A stretch of DNA of 7,334 nt from Fimbriimonadales bacterium. GTDB lineage: Bacteria > Armatimonadota > Fimbriimonadia > Fimbriimonadales > GBS-DC. Below, one piece after another: positions 1 through 5,778 of this stretch; positions within the stretch are counted from its first letter, which is position 1; every line of letters starts with the position of its first letter. A program made the position numbers and the translations under genes. The stretch lies in assembly GCA_026416655.1 (NCBI GenBank), contig JAOAES010000293.1, positions 1 to 7,334 on the forward strand. Reading direction: 5' to 3'. The notes beneath the pieces are model-generated. The model was not told the origin of the DNA, searched no databases, and saw only the letters and a list, made by a program, of their open reading frames with translations.

Positions 1-153
1 CCTGACTGCGAAGCCCCGCCGCAGCGCAGGATTGGCAAGGAGCAATACCTCAAGCGCGTGCCGAATCAGCTCCCGCGAGTCCGAATACGCGCCCGTGCGG
101 ACGATTACCTCAATCTCCTCATCCAGCGAGTCGGGATTCAATATCGCGGTCAT
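1..153 (-). CDS. Partial ribbon-helix-helix-like antitoxin, N-terminal 51 residues
   Basis: This minus-strand reading frame has no stop and runs off the left edge. It begins MTAILNPDSLDEEIEVIVRT and continues with GAYSDSRELIRHALEVLLLA. The pattern of a short strand, a Gly-x-Tyr-Ser-x-Ser turn and an (R/E)xLIRxAL helix is that of small ribbon-helix-helix DNA-binding antitoxins (ParD/CopG-like, possibly UPF0175-like). Members of these families bind and neutralise a toxin encoded just downstream and repress their own operon. The toxin gene, if present, would lie beyond the left edge. The ATG at 153-151 is supported by a GGTATAAT box ending six bases upstream, so the mRNA is probably leaderless. 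It is divergent from the glycosidase gene. The family call comes from the N-terminal pattern alone and could change once the C-terminus is known. Confidence 0.6.
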   Translation of the reverse strand, partial: MTAILNPDSLDEEIEVIVRTGAYSDSRELIRHALEVLLLANPALRRGFAVR

Positions 154-159
154 GCCCAG

Positions 160-168
160 ATTATACCC
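160..168 (-). promoter_or_regulatory. Extended -10 promoter of the partial antitoxin gene
   Basis: Read on the minus strand, the sequence is GGGTATAAT, with the perfect TATAAT hexamer at 165-160. Only six bases separate the box from the ATG at 153. Transcription starting at the usual distance would begin at or next to the A of the start codon, which predicts a leaderless mRNA. I see no good -35 element. Confidence 0.6.
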
Positions 169-190
169 CCTGCAGCCTCATCTAAAATCA

Positions 191-198
191 GGTATACT
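191..198 (+). promoter_or_regulatory. Extended -10 promoter of the glycoside hydrolase gene
   Basis: The box GGTATACT has its TATACT hexamer at 193-198, and 25 bases separate it from the ATG at 224. Unlike the other promoters in the window, it leaves room for a short leader (about 18 bases) that contains a strong ribosome binding site. No convincing -35 element is visible. It diverges from the antitoxin promoter at 160-168. Confidence 0.5.
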
Positions 199-210
199 CT
201 CTTCCGCAAT

Positions 211-218
211 AAGGAGGG
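211..218 (+). promoter_or_regulatory. Shine-Dalgarno sequence deciding the glycosidase start
   Basis: AAGGAGGG lies six bases (after GGAGG) upstream of the ATG at 224. It selects this start over the in-frame upstream ATG at 32, because the protein from 224 opens directly with a signal peptide. It is the strongest ribosome binding site in the window. Confidence 0.75.
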
Positions 219-223
219 CAGTC

Positions 224-3220
224 ATGCGCAGGATAGCGGCGATGCTGTGGCTGGGACTGGTGATAAACGGCTTTACACAGGCGAAGTTGACCCTCACTCC
301 CATAGAAGCAACCCCGAACCCCAACCTGCTCCGCAACGCGAGTTTTGAAACTGTAGAAAATAGCCTTCCTGTTGGCTGGGTTTGGGACAAGCGCAATACC
401 GATTCCAGCGTGCAGGTCGTCTCCGAGCCGGGCGCAACGGGGCAGGTCTGCCTCAAGTTCACCAACACGACGCCCTTCGGGGCGGATGTGTACGGTCTGT
501 TGCGCTATGAGGGGGGCGTTCCCGTTCAGCCGGGCGCGATTTACACACTCAGCTGCCGCTATAAGACGCGCGACGGCTATGCAGGCTTCATCGGCGGGGG
601 GGAGGGCTGGCGTGTGCGACTCCCGCTGGAAGATACGCGCGGTCTGTGGAAACGCGCCGAAATCACCTTCGCCACGAAAGAAAACGAAAGCAACTTTGAT
701 CTCGTAATCGTGATTGAAGCTCCGACTGATGGCGTGTGGATCGACGCTGTGAAGCTGGAGTCGGGCAACCGCGCCACGCCGTTCGTGCCTGCCGAAACGC
801 CCGAACGCCCTATTCTGACCCTCGACGACCTGGGCGAGGCGGTGTACCTCAACGCCGCACAAGGACGCATCGGCTTTGAAATCTACACCGCGCAACCTGT
901 GCGCAACGCGGAAGTCGAAGCGCAGCTCGGCGAGCAGCGTGTCCGCCAGCGCGTGAACCTGAACGCTGGCTACACCCGCGCCGAGTTCGAGTTCAACGCG
1001 CCGAACGCGCCAGAACAGACCCTGCGCCTCCAGATACGACAGGGCAGGCAGACGCTGGTCGAGACCGAACGCCCCCTGCGCTTTTTCACGCGCGCGCTGG
1101 CGGAGAAACGGCTGTCCGACTTAGGTGCGCAACTGCCCCAGTGGGAAGCGCAACTGGAACAGGTGCGCCAAAGCGGACAGGACATCGCCTACCCCCAGGC
1201 GAGCCTGACGATTTTGCAGGAGTTCGTGCGCTATGTGAACGAGGATTTACAGAAGGGACAGCTGCAACGCGCCTACCAGCAGCTCGATGAGATGGAGCGT
1301 GTGGCGGCGCGACTGAACCAGATGCTGGCGGAAGCACTAAGCGGTGTGAAGCCCCTGCCCATCGTGCCACGCTATGTAACCTCTCCCGTTGAAATCAAAG
1401 GCGCGTCGCTGATTGCAGAAACCGTGAACCCGCTCACGGGCGAACGAGCGCGCCGTCCCGTGTTCTTCGTCGGATTCGGACACTTCGGGCAGGTGCGCGC
1501 CGACATCGAGAAGTTTCCCAAAATGGGCTTCAACCTGATTCAGATTGAGCGCGGCGTGTGGGACATCCTGCCCCAGCCCGGCGTGGTCAGCCTCAAAGCG
1601 ATGGAGGAGGATGTGCTACCCGCACTGCGCCGCGCTGCAGACGCGAATGTGAAGGTGGACTACCTGATTAGCCCCCACTACATGCCCGAATGGGTCTACC
1701 AGCAGTACCCGCAGCTGCGCCAGCAACGCGACGGGTTCATCAAATACAGCCTGTTCGCGCCGGAGAGCCTGACAGTGCTGCGCCAGTACATCGACGCCTT
1801 CGCGCCGTTGCTGAAAGACCAGCCCGCGTTGCTCAGCATCTGCCTCTCCAACGAGCCAATTAATACCGAGTCGCCCGAATCGCCCCCGCACCAGCAGGCG
1901 TGGCGGGCGTGGCTGCAGAATCGCCACAAGAACCTCATCACGCTCAACACGCGCTGGAAGACAGATTTCAAAAGCTGGGACGAGATTCCCGTGCCCAGCG
2001 AGGGTACGAGCGTGATTTACGCCGAATGGCAGGAGTTCAACGCTGAGACGCTCGCCAACTGGCACCGGGAACTGGCGAAAGCGATTGAGAAGCATCTGCC
2101 CGGCGTGCCCAAGCATGCCAAACTGATGAGCTGGAGCTTCACCAACGACCGAGAGTTGCCGCGCGGCGTCGACCCCGAACGCTTCGCCGAGTTCTGCGAG
2201 CTGAACGGCAACGATGCCTCCACCTACCCGACCTGGGACAAGGACTCTCCTTGGGCGTTCGGCTGGGTCACGACCATGCTGGCGCATGAGTTGCAGCGGT
2301 CGCTGCGCGACGCGCCCGTGGTCAACTCCGAGAACCATATCATTCGCGACCGCGAGACGCGCTATGTGTCGCCGAAACATGCCCGCGCCGTGCTGTGGGA
2401 AGAGGCGATTCGTGGACTGTCGGCGACCACTTTCTGGGTATGGGAACGCACCGATGACCCCAAGAGCGATTTCGCAGGTAGCCTGCTACATCGCCCTGAA
2501 ATCGTGGAAGCGCTGGCGCACACGACGCTTGACCTGAACCGCCTCTCGCCCTATATCGCGGCGCTGCAGAACCAGAAACCTGATGTGTATATCCTCTACT
2601 CGCAGTACGATATGATGATGCAGGGCGTCGACGCGACCGTGCCGCGCGACAGCCTCTATATCGCGCTGACCATGCTGGGCGTGCGAGTCGGGTTCGTGAC
2701 GGAGCGTCAGCTCGCCGAGCGTCGCCTGCCCGACGATGTGTCGCGGATTATCATCGCCAACACGCAGTATATTTCCGACGAGGCGTTCGCAGGGCTGGAC
2801 ACGCTGCGTCAACAGCGCGGGATTCAGGTGCTGGGTTTCGGGGAGCCTTCGCTGCAGTTTGACCGCTACGGGCGGCGGCGCATCTCGCGTCCTGGCATGA
2901 CGACCTTCGAGCGCAATCCGCTAACCGACGCACGACGGCTCTTCATTCGCTTGCAGCCGCTGCTGGGCAACTGGCGCGTCGAGCGTCCCCTGCGCCTGCT
3001 GGGCGAGAACGAGCAGCCCGTGTGGGGCGTAAGCTATCGCGTCGCGCCCTACGAGAACGGCTTCGTCGCCAGCCTGTGCAACTACACGCGCGACCCCATC
3101 ACCGTGCGCCTCGTGAACGCCGAGAACCAGCCCATCAAGGGAACGAATCTGATTACAGGCGAGGCGGTTGAGGGAACCCTCACCCTGCAACCGCTGGATC
3201 CGGTGCTGGTGAAGTGGTAG
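224..3220 (+). CDS. Secreted multidomain glycoside hydrolase, GH42-like (clan GH-A), with N-terminal carbohydrate-binding module
   Basis: The product has 998 residues. Residues 1-20 form a signal peptide (Arg-Arg, a hydrophobic core, then a Thr-Gln-Ala cleavage site), so it should be exported. Residues about 30-187 look like a CBM4/9-type jelly-roll (NLLRNASFE opening, GWRVRL, then VWIDAVKLESG near the end). A beta domain and a long charged helical stretch (about 287-375) follow. The catalytic (beta/alpha)8 barrel spans about 405-775. Asn543-Glu544 in LSNEPIN match the clan GH-A acid/base motif, and Glu703 in VVNSENHI fits the nucleophile; the 159-residue spacing is close to that of GH42 enzymes. 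Residues about 785-900 resemble the flavodoxin-like GH42 trimerisation domain, and a small beta domain ends the protein. The likely role is hydrolysis of beta-galactosides or related plant or exopolysaccharide glycans in the periplasm or outside the cell. Substrate cannot be read from sequence. No sugar transporter or regulator gene adjoins it. Confidence 0.8.
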   Translation: MRRIAAMLWLGLVINGFTQAKLTLTPIEATPNPNLLRNASFETVENSLPVGWVWDKRNTDSSVQVVSEPGATGQVCLKFTNTTPFGADVYGLLRYEGGVPVQPGAIYTLSCRYKTRDGYAGFIGGGEGWRVRLPLEDTRGLWKRAEITFATKENESNFDLVIVIEAPTDGVWIDAVKLESGNRATPFVPAETPERPILTLDDLGEAVYLNAAQGRIGFEIYTAQPVRNAEVEAQLGEQRVRQRVNLNAGYTRAEFEFNAPNAPEQTLRLQIRQGRQTLVETERPLRFFTRALAEKRLSDLGAQLPQWEAQLEQVRQSGQDIAYPQASLTILQEFVRYVNEDLQKGQLQRAYQQLDEMERVAARLNQMLAEALSGVKPLPIVPRYVTSPVEIKGASLIAETVNPLTGERARRPVFFVGFGHFGQVRADIEKFPKMGFNLIQIERGVWDILPQPGVVSLKAMEEDVLPALRRAADANVKVDYLISPHYMPEWVYQQYPQLRQQRDGFIKYSLFAPESLTVLRQYIDAFAPLLKDQPALLSICLSNEPINTESPESPPHQQAWRAWLQNRHKNLITLNTRWKTDFKSWDEIPVPSEGTSVIYAEWQEFNAETLANWHRELAKAIEKHLPGVPKHAKLMSWSFTNDRELPRGVDPERFAEFCELNGNDASTYPTWDKDSPWAFGWVTTMLAHELQRSLRDAPVVNSENHIIRDRETRYVSPKHARAVLWEEAIRGLSATTFWVWERTDDPKSDFAGSLLHRPEIVEALAHTTLDLNRLSPYIAALQNQKPDVYILYSQYDMMMQGVDATVPRDSLYIALTMLGVRVGFVTERQLAERRLPDDVSRIIIANTQYISDEAFAGLDTLRQQRGIQVLGFGEPSLQFDRYGRRRISRPGMTTFERNPLTDARRLFIRLQPLLGNWRVERPLRLLGENEQPVWGVSYRVAPYENGFVASLCNYTRDPITVRLVNAENQPIKGTNLITGEAVEGTLTLQPLDPVLVKW

Positions 3221-3240
3221 GCTAACTATCGCGCTCGATG

Positions 3241-3249
3241 GGGTATAAT
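3241..3249 (+). promoter_or_regulatory. hicB: Extended -10 promoter of hicB
   Basis: GGGTATAAT carries a perfect TATAAT at 3244-3249, in the 34-base gap after the glycosidase stop. The candidate start codons are GTG at 3255 (five bases after the box), ATG at 3258 (eight) and ATG at 3261. No Shine-Dalgarno sequence is present. The predicted transcription start coincides with the first start codons, so the mRNA should be leaderless. Confidence 0.65.
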
Positions 3250-3257
3250 CCTCAGTG

Positions 3258-3521
3258 ATGATGGCTCAGGTTTCTGTAAGGCGTCAGGTACCGTTCACTG
3301 ACTATATTGAGGAAGCAGTTCGGCGTGCTGTGATTGAATGCGAGCCAGATGGCTGCACGGCTACCGTGCCCGACTTGGCGGGTTGTATCACCTTTGGCAA
3401 TACGCCTGCAGAAGCCCTCGAGAATCTGCGCGATGCAGTTGAGGCGTGGGTGTTAACCGCCATTCGCTTTGGCGATCCAGTGCCCACGTTGGGTGATGTG
3501 GAGTTAGCCTATACCGCGTGA
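3258..3521 (+). CDS. hicB: HicB-family antitoxin, short form
   Basis: About 87 residues. The core, ECEPDGCTATVPDLAGCITF followed by GNTPAEALENLRDAVEAWVL, is the HicB degenerate RNase-H-like fold: a strand pair, the Pro-(D/E)-x-x-G motif, then the amphipathic helix. Such proteins neutralise the mRNA-cleaving toxin HicA by direct binding. The protein ends about ten residues after the fold (DPVPTLGDVELAYTA), so it lacks the C-terminal DNA-binding domain of longer HicB proteins and may not repress its own promoter. The N-terminal TDYIEEAVRRA helix is typical of short HicB proteins paired with GGKH-type HicA. The start could be GTG 3255 or ATG 3258/3261; I chose ATG 3258. The expected partner, hicA, is next door but on the opposite strand. 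Confidence 0.8.
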   Translation: MMAQVSVRRQVPFTDYIEEAVRRAVIECEPDGCTATVPDLAGCITFGNTPAEALENLRDAVEAWVLTAIRFGDPVPTLGDVELAYTA

Positions 3522-3545
3522 TATGCAACCCCAAGTATTGGAAAA

Positions 3546-3574
3546 GCCTCAACCTGCTTATTGCAGGCTGAGGC
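3546..3574 (-). terminator. Intrinsic terminator hairpin for hicA between convergent hicB and hicA
   Basis: The arms are 3546-3557 and 3563-3574, with a five-base loop. In plus-strand RNA the pairing is 11 of 12, with an A-C mismatch (3552/3568). In minus-strand RNA the same position is a G-U wobble, so the 12-pair stem is unbroken, and it is followed on that strand by TTTTCC. The element is therefore better suited to terminate hicA than hicB. An outer pairing, CCCCAA (3529-3534) with TTGGGG (3580-3585), could extend the structure and may let it act on both transcripts. Confidence 0.65.
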
Positions 3575-3627
3575 AGGAATTGGGGTGTTATCACAGCAAA
3601 CGGATCAATGACACAAAACGCAGGCTT

Positions 3628-3852
3628 TCATAGGGCTTCCCATTCCTCTATTGAGATTCCCGCTTCTCGGACAATCGCTCGTAAGGTTCCTACAGGGAGA
3701 TCACGACTCGCATGGCGGGGGACGGAGATTTTAACGCCAGTCTCAGGGTGACGCATCACTGAGTGCTTCCCACCGCCGAACGGACCTTCATATCCCAGCG
3801 CGCGCAATTTGCGTATGACTTCCCGCGCAGGGATGGGGGTCAGCTTCGCCAT
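3628..3852 (-). CDS. hicA: HicA-family mRNA interferase toxin
   Basis: The product has 74 residues and the small dsRNA-binding-like alpha-beta-beta-beta-alpha fold of HicA (YcfA). It opens MAKLTPIPAREVIRKLRALG, carries EGPFGGGKHSVMRHP around the catalytic His30, then KISVPRH, and ends with TLRAIVREAGISIEEW. HicA toxins cleave mRNA and stop growth until bound by HicB. The GGKH form replaces the more common GSHH motif, and the catalytic histidine is retained, so the toxin looks intact. It lies convergent to hicB, 106 bases away, rather than in the usual operon. The start is the only reasonable one (the next upstream in-frame codons hold no start before a stop). The nearest GGAGG is 18 bases upstream, too far for normal use. 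No GGTATAMT box lies close upstream. Confidence 0.8.
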   Translation of the reverse strand: MAKLTPIPAREVIRKLRALGYEGPFGGGKHSVMRHPETGVKISVPRHASRDLPVGTLRAIVREAGISIEEWEAL

Positions 3853-4042
3853 GCGCTTAACGAAGGCTAACCTCCTTTAGCAGAAACTTGATCACGCTTC
3901 CACATCGTTGCTCCGTTTGCGAAGGCGTTTTCCACGCACAGAGCATAGGTTGGTAAGTGCATCGGTTCACGCATTAACCTCCAGCCCCGCCTCCCAAGAA
4001 GGTGAGGACTTACGGGTTTGTCACCAAGCTCAGAAGCTCAGT

Positions 4043-4089
4043 GGACAAGGGCGTTTCTATGCCACGCGCAATCCAATTGCGCGTTGTCC
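4043..4089. repeat. Two-part inverted repeat with a perfect 9-base inner stem
   Basis: The inner arms ACGCGCAAT (4064-4072) and ATTGCGCGT (4076-4084) are perfect complements around a CCA loop. The outer arms GGACA (4043-4047) and TGTCC (4085-4089) pair too, with a one-sided 16-base internal loop. This would fold stably as RNA on either strand. No T-run follows directly, so a simple intrinsic terminator is less likely than a structured RNA or a protein-binding palindrome. Confidence 0.55.
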
Positions 4090-4136
4090 GTATTTGCGCG
4101 CTTGATGGGGACTCTGGAACGCCTTTCAGGGGGCAA

Positions 4137-4187
4137 TTTTCCCGTACTGGCAGGGTTGCGTTCACAAAGCCCTTGCAGATGGGAAAA
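4137..4187. repeat. Nested inverted repeat
   Basis: The outer arms TTTTCCC (4137-4143) and GGGAAAA (4181-4187) are perfect 7-base complements. Inside them GCAGGG (4150-4155) pairs with CCCTTGC (4170-4176), with one bulged T. The nested pairing gives a long bulged stem typical of structured RNA. With the neighbouring repeats it forms a series of stems across about 250 bases. Confidence 0.5.
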
Positions 4188-4224
4188 ACACGGAGATAAG
4201 GCGTCTAAGAATCCGCGCGTTGCA

Positions 4225-4233
4225 AATATACCC
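4225..4233 (-). promoter_or_regulatory. Candidate minus-strand extended -10 box in the gap
   Basis: Read on the minus strand, the sequence is GGGTATATT, with TATATT at 4230-4225. It matches the GG-TATA-x-T form of the gene promoters in this window. No start codon with a useful frame follows closely. It could drive a non-coding transcript through the inverted repeats at 4187-4137 and 4089-4043, or a very long leader for hicA. It may also be a chance match. Confidence 0.3.
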
Positions 4234-4248
4234 GATCACCTGTTGAAA

Positions 4249-4287
4249 TTGCAAGCCGGGCGCATGTCCGGGGGGCTTACACTGCAA
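4249..4287. repeat. Inverted repeat upstream of the export gene
   Basis: TTGCA (4249-4253) pairs with TGCAA (4283-4287), AAGCC (4253-4257) pairs with GGCTT (4274-4278), and the apex contains CCGG repeated at 4256 and 4268. The stem is interrupted and some pairings compete, so it is weaker than the two repeats to its left. It lies about 50 bases before the export gene promoter. Confidence 0.35.
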
Positions 4288-4335
4288 AGAACGCAGGAGA
4301 TGATTACAACAGCACGTACCCCTATGCATTAAACA

Positions 4336-4343
4336 GGTATCCT
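4336..4343 (+). promoter_or_regulatory. Extended -10 promoter of the polysaccharide export gene
   Basis: GGTATCCT has its TATCCT hexamer at 4338-4343 and lies seven bases before the ATG at 4351. No Shine-Dalgarno sequence is present between the box and the start. The spacing predicts transcription starting on or beside the start codon. The hexamer is a weaker match than the others. Confidence 0.5.
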
Positions 4344-4350
4344 ATAGCCT

Positions 4351-5475
4351 ATGACGCGCTGGGTCGGACTGCTGGGATTGTGGTGGTTGCTGCTGAGCGT
4401 CTGGGCACAGGATGCGCCGCGCATTCTGCCGGGCGACTCGCTTCGGATTACAGTGGAAGGCGACGAGTCGCTCTCGCGGGTGTATGTAGTCGATTCGGCG
4501 GGCGCGTTTCGGATGCCGCTGATTGGGCTGGTGCAGGCAGCGGGGCGCACGCCCGATGAGCTTGCCGCCGAAATCGCCCGACGCCTGCGCGAAGGGCAGT
4601 TCTATCGCGACCCGAAAGTCACTGTGGAAATCGCGCAGCGCGCGGAGGCGAAGGTCACGGTACAGGGCGCGGTGCGCCGTGGGGGCGATTTCGTTTTGCA
4701 GTCAGGCTGGCGACTGAGCGACGCCCTCAAAGAAGCACAGCCTACTGATACCGCCGACCTGAGCGCAGTCCGACTGGAACGACTCAACGGCGAGCGGCTG
4801 ACCCTCAACCACCTCAAGTTCGTGCAGGAAGGCGACGAGAGCGCGAACCCGCTGCTGCAGCCGGGCGACCGTATCTTTGTGCCCCTGCGCGCGGGGGGCA
4901 GGAATGTGCTGGTGCTGGGCGCGGTGCGCTCGCCCGGCTCGTTCGAGTACGACGCGGCGAAGACGCTGATTCAGGCGTTGGGCAAAGCAGGCGGCACACT
5001 GCCCGAAGCCGATACCGCACGCATCCAAATCCGCCGCGCGAACCGCGCCGAGCCAATCACAGTAAACCTGAACACCCTGCAGGGCGATGTGGAACTCCAA
5101 CCGGGCGATCAGATTACCGTGCCCTTCCGCTCCGCGCGGCAGTTTATCGTGGTGCGCGGTGGGGTGAACCGCGCGGGGCTAATTAACTACGCCGAAAACA
5201 TGACGCTCACGCAGGCAATCGAGGCGGCGGGCGGACCGAAAGCAAACGCGATACTGGAGCGGGTTGTCATCCTCCGCCCTACCGAGCGCGGCAGGCAACA
5301 GCGCATCACGGTGAACCTGCTGGAGGTGGCGCAGGGCACACGCCCCGACGAGAAACTCCTGCCCGGCGACACAGTGGAAGTACCCGAACCGCCCCAACGA
5401 CGCGCCTCCGCCGAAGAGCCGCTCCGAATCATCTGGCTGATACTCAGCATCATCTACCTGGTGACACGGCGGTAG
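4351..5475 (+). CDS. Wza-like polysaccharide export protein with three SLBB repeats
   Basis: The product has 374 residues, close to E. coli Wza (379). Residues 1-19 are a signal peptide rich in Trp and Leu ending SVWA. Residues about 23-97 form the Poly_export domain (RILPGDSLRITVEGDESLS, then FRMPLIG and PDELAAEIARRL). Three SLBB repeats follow at about 99-178, 183-260 and 262-345, each with the V-x-G-x-V-x-x-x-G-x-(F/I) opening and an LxPGDxIxVP-type end. The last residues, about 356-374, are a hydrophobic helix (IIWLILSIIYLVTRR) like the Wza C-terminal helix that crosses the outer membrane. Such proteins form the ring or channel through which capsule or exopolysaccharide leaves the periplasm. 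There is no lipobox cysteine, so it is not a lipoprotein like Wza. No Wzc kinase, polymerase or glycosyltransferase gene adjoins it, so the polysaccharide is unknown. Confidence 0.85.
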   Translation: MTRWVGLLGLWWLLLSVWAQDAPRILPGDSLRITVEGDESLSRVYVVDSAGAFRMPLIGLVQAAGRTPDELAAEIARRLREGQFYRDPKVTVEIAQRAEAKVTVQGAVRRGGDFVLQSGWRLSDALKEAQPTDTADLSAVRLERLNGERLTLNHLKFVQEGDESANPLLQPGDRIFVPLRAGGRNVLVLGAVRSPGSFEYDAAKTLIQALGKAGGTLPEADTARIQIRRANRAEPITVNLNTLQGDVELQPGDQITVPFRSARQFIVVRGGVNRAGLINYAENMTLTQAIEAAGGPKANAILERVVILRPTERGRQQRITVNLLEVAQGTRPDEKLLPGDTVEVPEPPQRRASAEEPLRIIWLILSIIYLVTRR

Positions 5476-5491
5476 CGGTCTTCTTGCTTCG

Positions 5492-5499
5492 GGTATACT
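5492..5499 (+). promoter_or_regulatory. Extended -10 promoter of the VapBC-type pair
   Basis: GGTATACT has its TATACT hexamer at 5494-5499, in the 39-base gap after the export gene. The ATG at 5515 follows 15 bases after the box, giving a leader of roughly eight bases with no Shine-Dalgarno sequence. This suggests the TA pair is transcribed on its own rather than from the export gene. Confidence 0.6.
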
Positions 5500-5514
5500 G
5501 AGTTTTGCACAACC

Positions 5515-5778
5515 ATGAAAACCTTTTATGAAGCAATCGGTACTACCGAAGATGGCGTAACGATCACTCTGGAACAGCCTATTCCAGTCCGTGGTCGAGT
5601 GCAAATACATATCTGCGCTGAAAGCCCCAATCAAGAACCCTCTGCAGGACGCGAAGCTATTTTACAGCTTATTCACGAGCGTCAGCGCGCGCGTGGGCAT
5701 ATCCCCACGCCACCCGAAGAGGTAGAGGCGTACATTCGTGAACTGCGTCAGGAAGACGATGAGGAAAGTTTATCTTGA
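5515..5778 (+). CDS. Antitoxin of a VapBC-type pair
   Basis: The product has 87 residues. The N-terminal part, MKTFYEAIGTTEDGVTITLE followed by QPIPVRGRVQIHI, is a short beta domain resembling the VapB/DUF104-type antitoxins, whose pattern is a polypeptide turn, a Gly-x-(V/I) strand and a (V/T)xVxI strand. The C-terminal half (about 45-87) is charged and helical (REAILQLIHERQRARGHIP, then EEVEAYIRELRQEDDEE). In this class that half normally wraps around the toxin and blocks its active site. Its last 20 bases overlap the PIN gene that follows, the tight coupling usual for antitoxin-toxin operons. I cannot assign a precise family. The role rests on size, order and the PIN neighbour. Confidence 0.7.
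   Translation: MKTFYEAIGTTEDGVTITLEQPIPVRGRVQIHICAESPNQEPSAGREAILQLIHERQRARGHIPTPPEEVEAYIRELRQEDDEESLS

Larger units (their letters stand above)
3853..4350. other. About 500-base gap with no convincing gene
   Basis: Open frames here (for example 4018-4332 on the plus strand) have unstructured, cysteine- and serine-rich translations that match no family I know, and no start signal. What the gap does hold is a GGAGG with a 12-codon frame upstream of hicA, three sizeable inverted repeats (4043-4089, 4137-4187, 4249-4287), a GGGTATATT box on the minus strand at 4225-4233, and the promoter of the downstream export gene. I do not recognise tmRNA, RNase P RNA, SRP RNA, a tRNA or a known riboswitch. 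It could hold a small RNA or decayed mobile or TA sequence. Confidence 0.6.

Noticed and set aside
32..223. In-frame N-terminal extension of the glycosidase back to an ATG at 32
   Set aside because: It would bury a clear signal peptide 64 residues inside the protein, cover the divergent antitoxin start and promoter, and has no ribosome binding site. The ATG at 224 has AAGGAGGG and begins with the signal peptide.
188..895. 235-codon open frame on the minus strand
   Set aside because: It is antisense to the glycosidase's binding module, its translation is rich in Arg, Ala and His without a domain pattern, and it has no start signal. It is a by-product of GC-rich codon use.
1616..2380. 254-codon open frame on the minus strand
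   Set aside because: It lies wholly within the glycosidase catalytic domain, whose plus-strand frame has identifiable active-site motifs. Its translation is low in structure-forming pattern and resembles no family.
3866..3990. Remnant of a second hicB upstream of hicA on the minus strand
   Set aside because: The minus-strand frame ending at 3857 reads as a short peptide ending VIKFLLKEVSLR, but a stop about 38 codons upstream and the lack of any HicB motif leave no support for it.
4018..4332. 104-codon open frame on the plus strand in the gap
   Set aside because: The composition is not protein-like, there is no Shine-Dalgarno sequence or promoter box near its start, and it runs through three inverted repeats.
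3853..4350. Known non-coding RNA (tmRNA, RNase P RNA, SRP RNA, c-di-GMP or cobalamin riboswitch) in the gap
   Set aside because: None of the conserved core sequences of these RNAs that I know is present on either strand.
5738..5758. Earlier ATG for the PIN toxin
   Set aside because: PIN toxins start at the first strand with the catalytic Asp near residue 5-8. The ATG at 5759 gives that and has AGGAAG just upstream.
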